Source of the DNA: Mycobacterium sp. ENV421
Lineage (GTDB): Bacteria; Actinomycetota; Actinomycetes; Mycobacteriales; Mycobacteriaceae
DNA length: 64,000 nucleotides
Reading direction: 5' to 3'
NCBI RefSeq assembly: GCF_002887815.1
Contig: NZ_PDHO01000010.1
Coordinates: forward strand, 62,001 to 126,000
Under the pieces are notes generated by a model that searched no databases, was not told the origin of the DNA, and was given only the letters and a program-made list of their open reading frames with translations. Position 1 is the first letter of the stretch; every line of letters starts with the position of its first letter. Below are positions 29,975 to 42,853 of this stretch, in pieces. The translations under genes were made by a program, and so were the position numbers.

Positions 29975-31349
29975 GCGCACCCTTGCCGTAGGTGGCCACG
30001 AACAGGTCGTACAACTCGCCGGGCTTGATCTCGACTCCCCGTTCGTCGGCGAGCGCCTGCGCGCGCCGGGCGAAGTCGATCTGCATCTCGCGCGGCAGGT
30101 CCAGTCCGTATTCGGTGAGCAGCACGTAGGCGAAGCCGCCCTTTCCCGACTGCGAGTTGACCCGGATCACGGCGTCATATGCGCGTCCGATATCGGCTGG
30201 ATCAATGGGCAGATACGGTACCCGCCAATCGATTTCACGCTCTGAGCGCCCCGTTCGCAGTGCGCGTTCCCGGTGTTCGGCGAGCCCCTTCTTGATCGCG
30301 TCCTGATGAGTTCCCGAGAACGCGGTGTGCACCAGAGCCCCGACGTAGGGATGACGTTCGTGGATCGGCATCCGCGTGCAGTATTCGACCGTGCGGGCGA
30401 TCTCGTCGATATCCGAGAAGTCGATCATCGGGTCGATGCCTTGGGCGTGCATGTTCAACGCCAGCGTCGCGATGTCGACATTGCCGGTGCGCTCGCCGTT
30501 TCCGAACACACAACCCTCCACGCGTTGCGCCCCGGCCAGGATGGCCAACTCCGCACACGCCACACCGGTGCCCCTGTCGTTGTGTGGATGAACCGACAGG
30601 ATCACACTGTCGCGTCGCGCCAGATTGCGGTGCATGTACTCGATCTGGTCGGCATACACGTTGGGCGTGGCCACCTCGACGGTGGCGGGCAGGTTCAGGA
30701 TCACCGGCCGCTCCGGGGTGGCGTCCCACAGTCTTGTCATGTCGTCGCACACGCCCAGCACGTAGTCGGGCTCGGTCAGATTGAAGACCTCCGGCGAGAA
30801 CTCGAACCTGATATTGCCTGCGTCGCCGGTGAATTCGAGCACGTCGCGACCCCCGGCCAGGACCAGCCCGCGCAGCTCGGCGCCGTCTCTCCCCAGCACC
30901 ACATCCCGCCACGTCGGCGCCGTCGCGGTGTACATGTGAACGACGACGTCACCCGGGATCCCCCGCACCGAGTCGACGGTCCGCTCGATCAGGTCGCGCC
31001 GGGCCGGCGTGAAGACGACGATCGTCACGTCCGCGGGCACGATATCGGATTCGGCCAGTAGCCGGACGAAGTTGTAGTCGGCCTGCGACGCAGACGGGTA
31101 ACCGACCTCAATCTCCTTGTACCCCATCGCTACCAGAAGTTCGAAGAACCGTCGCTTGCGGGCGGGATCCATCGGGTCGGGCAGCGCCTGGTTGCCGTCA
31201 CGCAGGTCGACGGGCACCCACAGGGGTGCGTGGGAAATCTGGGCGTTCGGCCAATGACGTTCTGCGAGTGGCACTTCCACACGGTCGTAGACGCTGGCAT
31301 AGCGGTACGACGGCATCGGTGAGGGTTGTTGACGATTCCATGCAAACAT
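29961..31349 (-). CDS. leuA: Short 2-isopropylmalate synthase (LeuA without regulatory domain)
   Basis: First enzyme of leucine synthesis: acetyl-CoA plus 2-ketoisovalerate. The 462-residue protein has the DRE-TIM barrel with [11 protein letters not shown], metal-binding [14 protein letters not shown], and GNGERTGN, followed by the two linker subdomains ([16 protein letters not shown]). It stops at the end of the second linker: the C-terminal leucine-binding domain (about 150 residues in M. tuberculosis LeuA, 644 aa) is missing. It should therefore not be feedback-inhibited by leucine. Start uncertain: ATG at MFAWNRQQ (AGGAAG upstream) is preferred to GTG at 31397. A leader peptide lies upstream. 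Confidence 0.88.
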   Translation of the reverse strand: MFAWNRQQPSPMPSYRYASVYDRVEVPLAERHWPNAQISHAPLWVPVDLRDGNQALPDPMDPARKRRFFELLVAMGYKEIEVGYPSASQADYNFVRLLAESDIVPADVTIVVFTPARRDLIERTVDSVRGIPGDVVVHMYTATAPTWRDVVLGRDGAELRGLVLAGGRDVLEFTGDAGNIRFEFSPEVFNLTEPDYVLGVCDDMTRLWDATPERPVILNLPATVEVATPNVYADQIEYMHRNLARRDSVILSVHPHNDRGTGVACAELAILAGAQRVEGCVFGNGERTGNVDIATLALNMHAQGIDPMIDFSDIDEIARTVEYCTRMPIHERHPYVGALVHTAFSGTHQDAIKKGLAEHRERALRTGRSEREIDWRVPYLPIDPADIGRAYDAVIRVNSQSGKGGFAYVLLTEYGLDLPREMQIDFARRAQALADERGVEIKPGELYDLFVATYGKGALNAS

Positions 31350-31469
31350 TTCGTGGTCGCTTCCTGGTCGGGGTGCTACTGGAGTTCCGACCGGCACGAC
31401 AACGCCCCACGGCGGGGAACCGGTCGTTCAGGCCCCGCCGCGGCGACTAAGCACGAGTGCACATGTCAT
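31350..31469 (-). ncRNA. Candidate leucine attenuator/leader RNA of leuA
   Basis: The 120-nt leader contains a 13-codon ORF followed by mutually exclusive pairings. CGGCGGGG (31440-31433, at the end of the ORF) is the exact complement of CCCCGCCG (31417-31410). The latter can instead form a local hairpin CCCC-GCCGT-GGGG, and GACCGG (31425-31420) pairs with CCGGTC (31394-31389). A ribosome on the Leu codons would decide between them. This matches ribosome-mediated attenuation known for actinobacterial amino-acid genes, but is inferred here. Confidence 0.55.
31428..31469 (-). CDS. Candidate leuA leader peptide
   Basis: A 13-residue ORF, MTCALVLSRRGGA, with Leu codons CTC and CTT around a GTG. 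It starts 9 nt after the -10-like TACAGT (31484-31479, minus strand), so the mRNA would begin 2-3 nt before the ATG. The stop precedes the leuA start by 78 nt. Its last codons are part of the alternative RNA pairing. Short, so it is supported by context more than by statistics. Confidence 0.55.
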   Translation of the reverse strand: MTCALVLSRRGGA

Positions 31470-31478
31470 GGTGCCCAG

Positions 31479-31484
31479 ACTGTA
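31479..31484 (-). promoter_or_regulatory. Candidate -10 box of the leuA leader transcript
   Basis: TACAGT on the minus strand, 9 nt before the leader-peptide ATG. It lies inside the divergent gap, 3 nt from the inverted repeat that may be the operator of the GntR gene. Confidence 0.45.
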
Positions 31485-31486
31485 CA

Positions 31487-31505
31487 CTACTCCTCAGACA
31501 AGTAG
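31487..31505. promoter_or_regulatory. Inverted repeat, candidate GntR-family operator
   Basis: CTACT and AGTAG arms separated by 9 nt, between the leuA and GntR genes. On the plus strand a TACACT -10-like box (31483-31488) overlaps the left arm. The arms are short, so this is a weak assignment. Confidence 0.35.
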
Positions 31506-31517
31506 AGAGGTTTGGTT

Positions 31518-32195
31518 GTGGATTCACCTGTCGTCCAAGTGCAGCGCCACCCCCTTGCAGCCCAGACGGCCCAGCTACTGCTTTCACGGATCCGCAACGG
31601 CGAGTGGCCTCTGGGTCACCGATTGCCCGGCGAGACCACACTCGCCGCCCAGCTCGGCGTCGGCCGCTCGACGCTGCGCGAGGCGATCCGCGAACTCGCC
31701 GGCAAAGGGGTTCTCGACAGTCGCCAGGGTGCAGGCGTTTTCGTGATCGCCCTCGAGGCGATCGAGGACTGGGACACCATCCTGCGGCGTACCACGATCG
31801 CCGCAGTGATCGAGGCACGCATCGCGATCGAAGCCGAGGCCGCCGCGTTGGCCGCCACCCGGCGCACCCCCGCCGATCTGCGAGCGATCCGACGCACGCT
31901 GGCCGCCCGTGGTGTCGAAGGCCAGTCCATCCCCGACCACGTCGACGCCGACGCCGCATTTCACCGGGCGGTCGTGGCGGCCGCACACAACGACGTGCTG
32001 ACGCAGTTGTTCGACGCGTTCCTGCCTCGGTTACGCCTGGCGATGATCGACATGCTCAAGATCAGGCCGGTGCCCGGCCAGGCCGACCACGTCGCGCACC
32101 GGGAGCTCGCCGACGCGATCGCCGCCCGCGATCCCATCGCGGCCGCCACAGCCAGCAGGTCGCATTTGAGTGCGTTGAAGGAGTCTTACGCGTGA
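31518..32195 (+). CDS. GntR/FadR-family (FCD) transcriptional regulator
   Basis: A 225-residue regulator: an N-terminal winged helix (LPGETTLAAQLGVGRSTLRE and a conserved GAGVFV wing, about 20-75) and a C-terminal FCD helical domain with metal- or ligand-binding His and Asp residues (DHVDADAAFHRAV, and HVAHRELADAI). Ligand unknown. The GTG is chosen because AGAGAGG is 7 nt before it. Its stop overlaps the GTG of the ABC ATPase gene, so the regulator and ATPase are translationally coupled. Confidence 0.88.
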   Translation: MDSPVVQVQRHPLAAQTAQLLLSRIRNGEWPLGHRLPGETTLAAQLGVGRSTLREAIRELAGKGVLDSRQGAGVFVIALEAIEDWDTILRRTTIAAVIEARIAIEAEAAALAATRRTPADLRAIRRTLAARGVEGQSIPDHVDADAAFHRAVVAAAHNDVLTQLFDAFLPRLRLAMIDMLKIRPVPGQADHVAHRELADAIAARDPIAAATASRSHLSALKESYA

Positions 32196-32989
32196 CACCC
32201 GTTCTCGAACTCGACGAGGTGACATTCCGCCGCGACAACAAGCAGATCATCGACGGGATCTCGCTGACAGTTCAGCCTGGCGAACACTGGGCGCTGTTGG
32301 GGCCCAACGGTGCAGGCAAGAGCACCTTGCTCGGTTTCTGCGCCGCGGTGACGTTCCCCACGACCGGTCGCGTGACCATCCTCGGCAGTCAGATGGGGCG
32401 CACCGATTTGGCGACGCTGCGCCGTTCGATCGGGCACGTGAATCCCCGTCACCGGCTTCAGTATTCGCTGACGGTCCGGGAGGTCGTGCTGACCGGTATC
32501 ACCGCCACCATCGACCTGCCGATGCGCTGGGCACCGAGCCCGGAACAGGCCGAGCACGCCGACGCGATGATCGCCGCGGTGGGCATGACCGGTAAGGCCG
32601 GCAATGTCTGGCCCACGCTGTCACAAGGCGAACGGGGCCGCGCTCTCATTGCGCGAGCGCTGGTTTCGGAGCCCGAGCTGCTGCTGCTCGACGAGCCGAC
32701 GACCGGGCTGGACGTCGCCGCCCGCGAGCAGCTGCTGGAGACGATCGACAACTTGGACCGGACGCATCCCGAGGTCGCGTCGATCCTGGTGACCCATCAC
32801 CTCGAAGAGCTGCCGACCACCACCACCCATGCGCTGCTGATCGCCGAGGGCCGCACGGTGGCGAGCGGGCCTGCGCGCGAGACGATCTCGACCGACAATG
32901 TCACCGCCGCCTTCTCGCACCCGATCGCGGTCGGCTACCAGGAGGGCCGCTGGACCGCACGCGCCAAGGCCACGGCGATCGACGTCTAG
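32192..32989 (+). CDS. ABC transporter ATP-binding protein without local permease
   Basis: A 265-residue ABC ATPase with Walker [10 protein letters not shown] (about 37-45), signature LSQGERGR, Walker B LLLLDEPT and the H-loop HH. It resembles ATPases of the ModF/iron-import type. No permease or binding-protein gene is adjacent, so either the membrane partner is encoded elsewhere or it acts as a soluble ABC protein. Its GTG overlaps the regulator stop (GTGA). It is convergent with hisI, stops overlapping in CTAG. Confidence 0.88.
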   Translation: MTPVLELDEVTFRRDNKQIIDGISLTVQPGEHWALLGPNGAGKSTLLGFCAAVTFPTTGRVTILGSQMGRTDLATLRRSIGHVNPRHRLQYSLTVREVVLTGITATIDLPMRWAPSPEQAEHADAMIAAVGMTGKAGNVWPTLSQGERGRALIARALVSEPELLLLDEPTTGLDVAAREQLLETIDNLDRTHPEVASILVTHHLEELPTTTTHALLIAEGRTVASGPARETISTDNVTAAFSHPIAVGYQEGRWTARAKATAIDV

Positions 32990-33333
32990 GTGTCCGGCGC
33001 CAGGATCTGGTCGGCGTCGAAGCAGCTGTGATCACCGGTGTGGCAGGCTCCGCCGACCTGGTCGACCTCGAGCAGCACGGCGTCGCCGTCGCAGTCCAGC
33101 CGCACCGAGTGAACGTGCTGGGTGTGCCCGGAGGTCGCACCCTTCACCCAGTACTCGCCGCGCGATCGCGAAAAATAGGTCGCTTCGCGGGTTTCCAGCG
33201 TGCGGGCCAGCGCCTCGTCGTCCATCCAGGCGACCATCAGCACATCGCCGCTGCCCCGCTCCTGTGCGATCGCGGCGAACAGCCCATTGGCGTCGCGCTT
33301 GAGCCGCTTGGCGATATCCGGGTCGAGGCTCAT
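32986..33333 (-). CDS. hisI: Phosphoribosyl-AMP cyclohydrolase
   Basis: Opens the purine ring of phosphoribosyl-AMP (third step of histidine synthesis). The 115-residue enzyme has the zinc site in SVRLDCDGD and [12 protein letters not shown]. It is HisI only; the HisE pyrophosphohydrolase is not fused, as in other mycobacteria. It is the last gene of the histidine run, overlapping the hisF stop by 4 nt. Confidence 0.96.
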   Translation of the reverse strand: MSLDPDIAKRLKRDANGLFAAIAQERGSGDVLMVAWMDDEALARTLETREATYFSRSRGEYWVKGATSGHTQHVHSVRLDCDGDAVLLEVDQVGGACHTGDHSCFDADQILAPDT

Positions 33334-34103
33334 CTCACCACTATCCCCTCGCCTGCCATCGCTGCCTTCACCTCACCGATCGTCAGCTCGCCGAAATGGA
33401 AGACGCTGGCCGCCAACACCGCATCAGCACCAGCCTCCACCGCGGGCGCGAAGTCGCCGACCGCTCCGGCACCGCCGCTGGCGATCACCGGGACCGTGAC
33501 CGCCTTGCGGACCGCACGCAGCATCGCCAGATCGAATCCGGCTTTCGTGCCGTCGGCGTCCATCGAGTTCAGCAGGATCTCGCCGACACCCAATTCGGCT
33601 CCGCGCCGCGCCCATTCGACCGCGTCGATACCGGTCCCCTGCCGGCCACCGTGCGTGGTGACCTCCCAGCCCGACGGGGTGGGCGCCGACCCGGCCGGCA
33701 CCGTGCGGGCATCCACCGACAGCACGATGCACTGCGAGCCGAACTGCCGGGACAACTCGGCCAGCAGTTCAGGGCGGGCGATCGCGGCGGTGTTCACCGA
33801 GACCTTGTCGGCCCCGGCCCGCAGCAGCACGTCGACATCCTCGACCGATCGCACACCACCGCCGACGGTGAGCGGAATGAACACCTGCTCGGCGGTGCGG
33901 CGCACCACATCGAGCATCGTCGCGCGGCCCGACGAGGACGCCGTGACGTCCAAGAAGGTCAGCTCGTCGGCACCCTCGGCGTCATAGACTGCGGCCAGCT
34001 CGACGGGATCGCCTGCATCCCGGAGGTTTTCGAAGTTCACACCCTTGACCACCCGGCCGGCATCGACGTCCAGGCAGGGAATCACACGCACCGCGACGTC
34101 CAT
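33330..34103 (-). CDS. hisF: Imidazole glycerol phosphate synthase, cyclase subunit
   Basis: Cyclase half of the HisHF synthase, converting PRFAR and ammonia to IGP and AICAR. The 257-residue TIM barrel has the acid-base Asp in [15 protein letters not shown] (Asp12) and Asp in VLSVDART, with phosphate sites at TVGGGVRS and [10 protein letters not shown]. Its ATG overlaps the impA stop by 1 nt (TGATG). Confidence 0.97.
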   Translation of the reverse strand: MDVAVRVIPCLDVDAGRVVKGVNFENLRDAGDPVELAAVYDAEGADELTFLDVTASSSGRATMLDVVRRTAEQVFIPLTVGGGVRSVEDVDVLLRAGADKVSVNTAAIARPELLAELSRQFGSQCIVLSVDARTVPAGSAPTPSGWEVTTHGGRQGTGIDAVEWARRGAELGVGEILLNSMDADGTKAGFDLAMLRAVRKAVTVPVIASGGAGAVGDFAPAVEAGADAVLAASVFHFGELTIGEVKAAMAGEGIVVR

Positions 34104-34906
34104 CAGAGGTAATTCTCCGGCGGACCGACCCGGTCGAGGATCTCCATGACGCGCTCGTGCACGCCGGGGGCTGCGGCCAGCGCAGCGCGCGACGACGGCG
34201 TCCAGTGCTCGCCGGACAGGTCGGTGACGACTCCGCCCGCCGACCGCACCAGCGCGACTCCGGCAGCGTGATCCCAGATGTGATCACCGAAACTGATTGC
34301 CGCACCCATGATTCCGGACGATACATATGCGAAGTCGACGCCGGTGGCGCCGTGCATGCGCAGCTTCGAACAGACGCGGCTCAGATTCTCCAGCACAGCC
34401 AGGCGGTAGCGACCGGGAAAGCGCCCCCGCCAGTCGACGTTGAACGTTCCGATGCCGATCACGCACTGGCCGATCTCGCCGTGTCCGATCGGCGGCTGCG
34501 CTTTCCCGTTGTAGTACACCGGGCCCCCCAACACCGTGCTGTAGCGCTGGTCGGTGAACGGCAGCCAGGTCAGCCCGGCCACGGGCTCGCCGTCCCGCAG
34601 CAGACCCAGCAGGATCGCGGCCATCGGGGATCCGGCGGCGTAGTTGAAAGTCCCGTCGATCGGGTCGAGCACCCAGACCAGCGGGGAGTCGATCGGGGCG
34701 CCGCCGAATTCCTCGCCGTGCACGCCGATGCCCGTGGTCGCCTCCAAGGCCTGGACCACCTGGCGTTCGATGGCCAGGTCCACCTCGGTGGCGAAGTCGT
34801 TGCCCTTCTTCTGCACGGCCGAGTCGGCCCGATGCCCGGCGATGAACGGTGTGGACGCCTCGTCCAGAATCACCGCCGCCTGGGCCACCAGGGTGTCGAG
34901 GTCCAC
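34103..34906 (-). CDS. impA: Inositol-monophosphatase-family phosphatase ImpA
   Basis: A 267-residue Mg-dependent phosphatase of the IMPase superfamily: [19 protein letters not shown] and [15 protein letters not shown] are the metal and substrate motifs. The position inside the histidine operon (between hisA and hisF) suggests a histidinol-phosphate phosphatase role, because HisB here is dehydratase only. In M. tuberculosis, however, I recall HisN activity being assigned elsewhere, so the role stays open. GTG start overlaps the hisA stop by 1 nt (TAGTG). Confidence 0.85.
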   Translation of the reverse strand: MDLDTLVAQAAVILDEASTPFIAGHRADSAVQKKGNDFATEVDLAIERQVVQALEATTGIGVHGEEFGGAPIDSPLVWVLDPIDGTFNYAAGSPMAAILLGLLRDGEPVAGLTWLPFTDQRYSTVLGGPVYYNGKAQPPIGHGEIGQCVIGIGTFNVDWRGRFPGRYRLAVLENLSRVCSKLRMHGATGVDFAYVSSGIMGAAISFGDHIWDHAAGVALVRSAGGVVTDLSGEHWTPSSRAALAAAPGVHERVMEILDRVGPPENYL

Positions 34907-35640
34907 TACCGGCCCACCGCGGCAAGCGCGTCCGGCAGTGTGAATCGGCCGGCGTAGAGCGCCTTTCCGACGATCGCGCCTTCCACCCCGCTGTCGACCA
35001 GCGTCGCGATCGCGCGCAGATCGTCCAGGCTGGACACGCCTCCCGACGCGATAACCGGCGCGTCGGTGCACTCGGCCACGCCTTCGAGCAGGTCGAGGTT
35101 GGGTCCGGTGAGCGTGCCGTCCTTGGTGACATCGGTGACCACGAACCGCGAGCAGCCTTCGCTGTCAAGGCGTTCCAGCACATGCCACAGATCCCCGCCG
35201 TCGGTCTCCCAGCCGCGGCCGCGCAGCCGGTGCTCCCCCTCGACGATCTGCACGTCCAGGCCGACGGCGACCCGGTCGCCGTATTCGGCGATCGCAGCCG
35301 CGCACCACAGTGGGTTCTCCAGCGCCGCGGTGCCGATGTTGACCCGGGTGCAGCCGGTGGCCAACGCAGCCTTGAGCGACTCGTCGTCGCGGATCCCGCC
35401 GGACAGTTCGACGTTCACGTCGAGCTGCCCGACGACCTCGGCCAGCAGTTCACGGTTGGAGCCGCGACCGAATGCGGCGTCGAGGTCCACCAGGTGGATC
35501 CATTCGGCGCCGTCGCGCTGCCAGGTCAGTGCGGCGTCCAGCGCCGAACCGTACTCGGTCTCGCTGCCGGCCTTACCCTGCACCAGACGGACCGCCTTGC
35601 CCTCGACCACGTCGACGGCAGGCAACAAAATCAGTGGCAC
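34906..35640 (-). CDS. priA: PriA: bifunctional HisA/TrpF isomerase
   Basis: Amadori isomerase that serves both histidine (ProFAR) and tryptophan (PRA) synthesis in actinobacteria. The 244-residue protein has the acid-base pair Asp10 ([10 protein letters not shown]) and Asp174 (VTDVTKDGT), and the loop Arg142/Trp144 in [10 protein letters not shown] that gives dual specificity in M. tuberculosis PriA (numbered one higher). No trpF lies in the trp cluster at 24-29 kb, which fits. Often annotated hisA. Confidence 0.95.
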   Translation of the reverse strand: MPLILLPAVDVVEGKAVRLVQGKAGSETEYGSALDAALTWQRDGAEWIHLVDLDAAFGRGSNRELLAEVVGQLDVNVELSGGIRDDESLKAALATGCTRVNIGTAALENPLWCAAAIAEYGDRVAVGLDVQIVEGEHRLRGRGWETDGGDLWHVLERLDSEGCSRFVVTDVTKDGTLTGPNLDLLEGVAECTDAPVIASGGVSSLDDLRAIATLVDSGVEGAIVGKALYAGRFTLPDALAAVGR

Positions 35641-35642
35641 TC

Positions 35643-36259
35643 TTACAGCCCCTCAACCCAATTGGTGAGCAACGCCGCACCGGCGTCGCCGCTTTTCTCC
35701 GGATGAAATTGTGTCGCCGACAGCGGACCGTCCTCGACCGCGGCCAGGAACCGTACATGATGGCTGGCCCAGGTCAGCTTCGCCTCGGGTGCGCCCTCCC
35801 ACTTCTGCGCCGCATAGGAATGCACGAAGTAGAACCGGGTGTCGGGGTCGAATCCCTTGAACAGCACACTGTCCGGCGCGGCGTCGACGACGTTCCACCC
35901 CATGTGCGGGATCACCGGCGCGTCGAGCCGGGTGACCGAGCCCGGCCACTGCCCGCAGCCCTGCGACTCGACCCCGAACTCCACGCCGTGGGCGAACAGG
36001 ATCTGCATGCCCACGCACACACCGAGCACCGGGCGGCCCGCGGCCACCCGCTCGGCGATTATCCGGTCGCCCCCGATGCCGCGCAGGCCGACCATGCACG
36101 CCTCGAACGCGCCGACGCCGGGCACCACCAGGCCGTCGGCATTCAGTGCACGGTGCGCGTCGGCGGTCACCTCGACGTCGGCCCCGGTGCGCTCCAGCGC
36201 CCGCTGCGCCGAGCGTAGGTTACCCGAGCCGTAGTCCAGGACGACAACGGATCTAGCTG

Positions 36260-36263
<4 letters not shown>
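35643..36263 (-). CDS. hisH: Imidazole glycerol phosphate synthase, glutaminase subunit
   Basis: Glutamine amidotransferase (class I) that supplies ammonia to HisF. The 206-residue protein has nucleophile Cys83 in [11 protein letters not shown] and the His-Glu pair in TQFHPEKSG. Its ATG overlaps the hisB stop by 4 nt; it ends 2 nt before the priA start. Confidence 0.96.
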
Positions 36264-39302
<3,039 letters not shown>

Positions 39303-39352
39303 CGGATCAATTGTCCCCGATCGGTGCACCCGAATAAAAATCGATTGAGCGC

Positions 39353-39366
39353 GGCCGCCGGCGGCC
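39353..39366. other. Perfect palindrome between hisD and the exporter gene
   Basis: GGCCGCCGGCGGCC is a 14-bp perfect palindrome in the divergent gap, next to an A/T-rich patch (GAATAAAAATCGATTG, 39332-39347) that may carry promoter elements. It can be a regulatory site or a chance G+C palindrome. Confidence 0.3.
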
Positions 39367-39368
39367 CG

Positions 39369-39374
39369 GATACT
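39369..39374 (+). promoter_or_regulatory. Candidate leaderless promoter (-10 box) of the LysE-family gene
   Basis: GATACT, 6-nt spacer (GCGGGT), then the ATG. The first base deviates from TANNNT, so this is less certain than the other sites. Confidence 0.35.
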
Positions 39375-39380
39375 GCGGGT

Positions 39381-40016
39381 ATGCAATTCGAGCTGTGGCT
39401 GGCCTTCATCGGCGCCGCGATCGCCATCAGTGTGTCCCCCGGGGCCGGTGCGATCCAGTCCATGGCGACCGGTCTGGCGCACGGTCTGCGTCGCGGCTAC
39501 TGGAGCATCACGGGGCTGCAGATCGGCCTGATGCTGCAACTGGTGGCGGTGGCGGTCGGCCTCGGCGCGGCCGTCGCGCAGTCGATCGTCGCGTTCACGG
39601 TGATCAAATGGATCGGCGTGGTCTACCTGGTCTATCTCGCGGTCCGCCAATGGCGCAGTAAGCCCTTCGACCTGCGCGAACAGCTTGACACCTCAGCCGG
39701 TGGCGGGCGGTGGACCCTGCTGGTGCGTGGCTGCCTGGTCAACGTGACCAATCCCAAGGGGCTGGTGTTCCTGCTGGCAGTGCTGCCCCAGTTCGTCGTG
39801 CCGACCGCACCGCTGCTGCCGCAGTACCTCGCCATCGGGGCGACGATGGTGGTCGTCGATCTGGTGGTGATGGGCGCCTACACCGGGCTGGCATCCCGCT
39901 TGTTGCGGTGGCTGCGCACACCACGCCAGCAGAGGGCCATGAACCGGACGTTCTCCGGCCTGTTCGCCGCGGCGGCCGTGGTGCTGTCCCTGGTGCGCCG
40001 GGGCGCGGCCGCCTAA
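39381..40016 (+). CDS. LysE/RhtB-family amino-acid exporter
   Basis: A 211-residue membrane protein with about six helices. The family signature [21 protein letters not shown] (about 19-39) and a second half with [20 protein letters not shown] identify a LysE/RhtB exporter. Substrate specificity cannot be read from the sequence; homoserine, threonine and other amino acids are all known. It is divergent from the histidine operon. Confidence 0.88.
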   Translation: MQFELWLAFIGAAIAISVSPGAGAIQSMATGLAHGLRRGYWSITGLQIGLMLQLVAVAVGLGAAVAQSIVAFTVIKWIGVVYLVYLAVRQWRSKPFDLREQLDTSAGGGRWTLLVRGCLVNVTNPKGLVFLLAVLPQFVVPTAPLLPQYLAIGATMVVVDLVVMGAYTGLASRLLRWLRTPRQQRAMNRTFSGLFAAAAVVLSLVRRGAAA

Positions 40017-40026
40017 CGTGAGCGCC

Positions 40027-40440
40027 ATGTCGACCAAGGATCACCCGAACAACGCGCCCGGCGTGCCGATGAAGTTCCCGGTCTGGTTCGAGAACTTCCA
40101 GATCAAGTACTTCAATCCGGCAGTGAAGCCGCTGGCCAAGTTCATGCCGGGCATGTCGGTCATCTCGCATCGGGGCCGCACCTCGGGCAAGCAGTACGAG
40201 ACCGTGGTCTCGGCCTTCCGCAAGGGTGACACCCTGGCCGTGATGCTCGGCCACGGCAAGACCAACTGGGTCAAGAACATCCTGGCCGCCGGCGAGGCCG
40301 ACATCCGGCACGGCCGCAAGACCCTGCATCTGGTCAACCCGCGGGTGGTGCCCGCGGGCACCGACGATCCGTCGCTTCCCGGGGTTGCCCGTCGCGGCGT
40401 CAAGCGCGGCGTCGGCGCGTTCGTCGCCGATATCGCCTAG
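40027..40440 (+). CDS. Deazaflavin (F420)-dependent nitroreductase-like protein, Ddn type
   Basis: A 137-residue split-beta-barrel protein of the Ddn/DUF385 family: MSVISHRGRTSGKQYETVV is the signature, followed by TNWVKNILAAGEADIRHG. Such proteins use F420H2 to reduce quinones or nitro compounds in mycobacteria. Two starts are possible: ATG (used here) or the GTG three codons upstream; no clear ribosome site distinguishes them. Convergent with nadC, stops overlapping in CTAG. Confidence 0.88.
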   Translation: MSTKDHPNNAPGVPMKFPVWFENFQIKYFNPAVKPLAKFMPGMSVISHRGRTSGKQYETVVSAFRKGDTLAVMLGHGKTNWVKNILAAGEADIRHGRKTLHLVNPRVVPAGTDDPSLPGVARRGVKRGVGAFVADIA

Positions 40441-41294
40441 AGGTCCAGACCGACGTCGAGGACCCGTACCGAGTGGGTCAACGCCCCGACGGCGAGGAAG
40501 TCGACCCCGGTCCCGGCATAGTCGGCGGCGGACTCCAGGCTGAGTCCGCCCGAGGATTCCAGCAGCACGCCGGGGGCGTTGGCATCGCGCCGCTGTACCG
40601 CGATCTGGGTCTGCCACACCGGGAAGTTGTCCAGCAGAATGAGCTGCACATCCTCGGCGAGCACCTCGTCGAGTTGCTCGAGGGTGTCCACCTCGACCTC
40701 GCACGGCAGATCCGGCGAGGCGGCACGCACCGCCCGCAGTGCGGCGACCACCGAACCGGCCGCCGCGACGTGGTTGTCCTTGATCAGCGCGGCGTCGCCC
40801 AAGCCCATCCGGTGGTTGACACCGCCGCCCACCCGCACCGCGTACTTCTGCAGTGCCCGCAGCCCCGGGAGGGTCTTGCGGGTGTCGCGGATCTTGGCTT
40901 TGGTGCCGTCGACGGCGTCGACCCATGCCGCGGTGGCGGTGGCGATGCCCGACAGGTGGCAGACGAGATTGAGCAGGGTCCGCTCGGCGGTCAGCAGACC
41001 TCGGGTCGGGCCCTTCAGCTGGAGCAGGGCGGTGCCGGCGTCCAGCCGGGTGCCGTCGTCCACCCGATCGACGACCTGGTAGCCGTCTTGGCCGAGCACC
41101 TCGTCGAGAACGAGTAGTGCGACGTCGATTCCGGCGGCGACGCCGGGTTCGCGCGATACCAGCGACGCCAACGTGGTCGCGTCCTCGGGCACGGTGGCCA
41201 GCGTCGTGATGTCGGGACCGTAGCGCAGGTCCTCGTCCAGGCCGCGACGAATCGTGATGCGAGCTTGCGCAAGCTCGTCGTCGGTGAGTGTCAT
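40437..41294 (-). CDS. nadC: Nicotinate-nucleotide pyrophosphorylase (carboxylating)
   Basis: Quinolinate phosphoribosyltransferase; third step of de novo NAD synthesis. The 285-residue enzyme has DTRKTLPGLRALQKYAVRVGG and NHRMGLGDAALIKDNH for PRPP and quinolinate binding. Coupled to nadB: the ATG overlaps the nadB stop by 4 nt. The open frame extends upstream. Confidence 0.96.
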   Translation of the reverse strand: MTLTDDELAQARITIRRGLDEDLRYGPDITTLATVPEDATTLASLVSREPGVAAGIDVALLVLDEVLGQDGYQVVDRVDDGTRLDAGTALLQLKGPTRGLLTAERTLLNLVCHLSGIATATAAWVDAVDGTKAKIRDTRKTLPGLRALQKYAVRVGGGVNHRMGLGDAALIKDNHVAAAGSVVAALRAVRAASPDLPCEVEVDTLEQLDEVLAEDVQLILLDNFPVWQTQIAVQRRDANAPGVLLESSGGLSLESAADYAGTGVDFLAVGALTHSVRVLDVGLDL

Positions 41295-42853
41295 CGCAGG
41301 CAGGCCGCCGCGTTTTCGCCGTGCAGGGTGCGGCTGAACGCTTGCGCCGGATCGGTGTCCGGGTGATCGCCGCGGTGGTGGCATCCACGAGATTCGGTGC
41401 GCGCCAACGCCGCTGCGGCTACCGCGCGTGCGGTGGTGGTGAGCGCGACGTCCTCGGTGGCGGTGCGGGTGGTCATCCGCACTGGTGTCGCCTCGGCCAA
41501 GATCTCGGTGAGTTGATGCAGGCCGGTAGCGTCCCTTACTACGGAAGCCCACTGGGTCATGGCGGCTTGTAGTTGGGTGCGGTCGAGCGCATCGCGTTGC
41601 TGCTCTTCGGCTTTGGCCACCGGCGCACCCGAGTCACGGGCGTGCTCGACGGCGGCCCGCCCGGCGCGGCCGCCGACCACCAGGCCTTCGAGCAGGCTGT
41701 TGGAGGCCAGCCGGTTGGCGCCGTGCATGCCGGTTCGGGCCACCTCGCCGGCGGCGAACAGGCCGGGCAGCTCGGTCCGGCCGGACACGTCGGTGGTCAC
41801 CCCGCCGCAGCTGTAATGCGCGCCCGGCACGACCGGGATCAGCTGCCGGGTGGGGTCGATGCCCGCCGCACGGCAGGCGGCGGTGACCGTCGGGAAGCGT
41901 TGCGCGAACTGGTCGATGGAGCGCGCGTCGAGGTACACGCACTCGTCGCCGGTTTCGCGCAGTCGGGCCTCGATTGCCGCGGCGACGACGTCGCGCGGGG
42001 CGAGATCACCCATGGGGTGGTGTGCGGTCATCGACTCGCCGCGGGCGTCGCGCAGCACCGCGCCCTCGCCGCGCAGCGCCTCGGTGATCAGCGGACGGCG
42101 TCCGGCGGCGTTGCGGTCGAACAGCATGGTCGGGTGGAACTGGACGAATTCGATGTCGGTGACCCCGACACCGGCCCACAGCGCCAGGGCGATGCCGTCG
42201 CCGGTGGAGCCTTCCGGGTTGGTGGTCGCCCGATACAGGTGGCCCAGTCCACCGGTGGCGAGGATGACCGACGGGGCGTGCACGATACCGAGCCCGTCGG
42301 CGTTGCGGACCAGCACCCCGCTGACCGCCGTGCCATCGCTGAGGATCTGCAGCGCAACATGATTGCGCCGGATGTCCAGGGTGGCGGCGGCATGGTCGAG
42401 TGCACGCTGCACTTCGGCACCGGTGGCGTCACCCCCGGCGTGGATGATGCGCCTGCGGGAGTGGCCGCCCTCACGGGTCAGCGCCCACTGCCCGGGCGCG
42501 CTCTCGTCGAACCGGGCGCCGTCATCGACCAGATCGGCCACCGCACGGTATCCGTCGGCGACGATCGACCGGACCGCCTCCGGGTCGCACAACCCGGCAC
42601 CCGCCGCCAGGGTGTCGCGCACGTGCGCTTGCACCGAGTCGTCGGTGTGCGGCAGCACCACCGCGATCCCGCCCTGGGCGTAAAACGTCGCGGTATCAGG
42701 TGCCTTGCTCAGAATGACTGTGCGGCCGCCTTTTCGGTGTGCGGCCAGGGCCGCGGCCAGACCGGCCACCCCGGTGCCGATCACCACGACGTCGGCGCGC
42801 TGCTGCCAGTCCACGCCCGCGGTGCTGGCGCCGCAGGCGAACGAGCGCGTCAT
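41291..42853 (-). CDS. nadB: L-aspartate oxidase
   Basis: FAD enzyme that oxidises aspartate to iminoaspartate for NadA. The 520-residue protein has [20 protein letters not shown] (FAD Rossmann motif, about 20-39), YAQGGIAVV, and the succinate-dehydrogenase-like EFVQFHPT and [15 protein letters not shown]. Between nadA and nadC on both sides with 4-nt overlaps. Confidence 0.96.
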   Translation of the reverse strand: MTRSFACGASTAGVDWQQRADVVVIGTGVAGLAAALAAHRKGGRTVILSKAPDTATFYAQGGIAVVLPHTDDSVQAHVRDTLAAGAGLCDPEAVRSIVADGYRAVADLVDDGARFDESAPGQWALTREGGHSRRRIIHAGGDATGAEVQRALDHAAATLDIRRNHVALQILSDGTAVSGVLVRNADGLGIVHAPSVILATGGLGHLYRATTNPEGSTGDGIALALWAGVGVTDIEFVQFHPTMLFDRNAAGRRPLITEALRGEGAVLRDARGESMTAHHPMGDLAPRDVVAAAIEARLRETGDECVYLDARSIDQFAQRFPTVTAACRAAGIDPTRQLIPVVPGAHYSCGGVTTDVSGRTELPGLFAAGEVARTGMHGANRLASNSLLEGLVVGGRAGRAAVEHARDSGAPVAKAEEQQRDALDRTQLQAAMTQWASVVRDATGLHQLTEILAEATPVRMTTRTATEDVALTTTARAVAAAALARTESRGCHHRGDHPDTDPAQAFSRTLHGENAAACLR

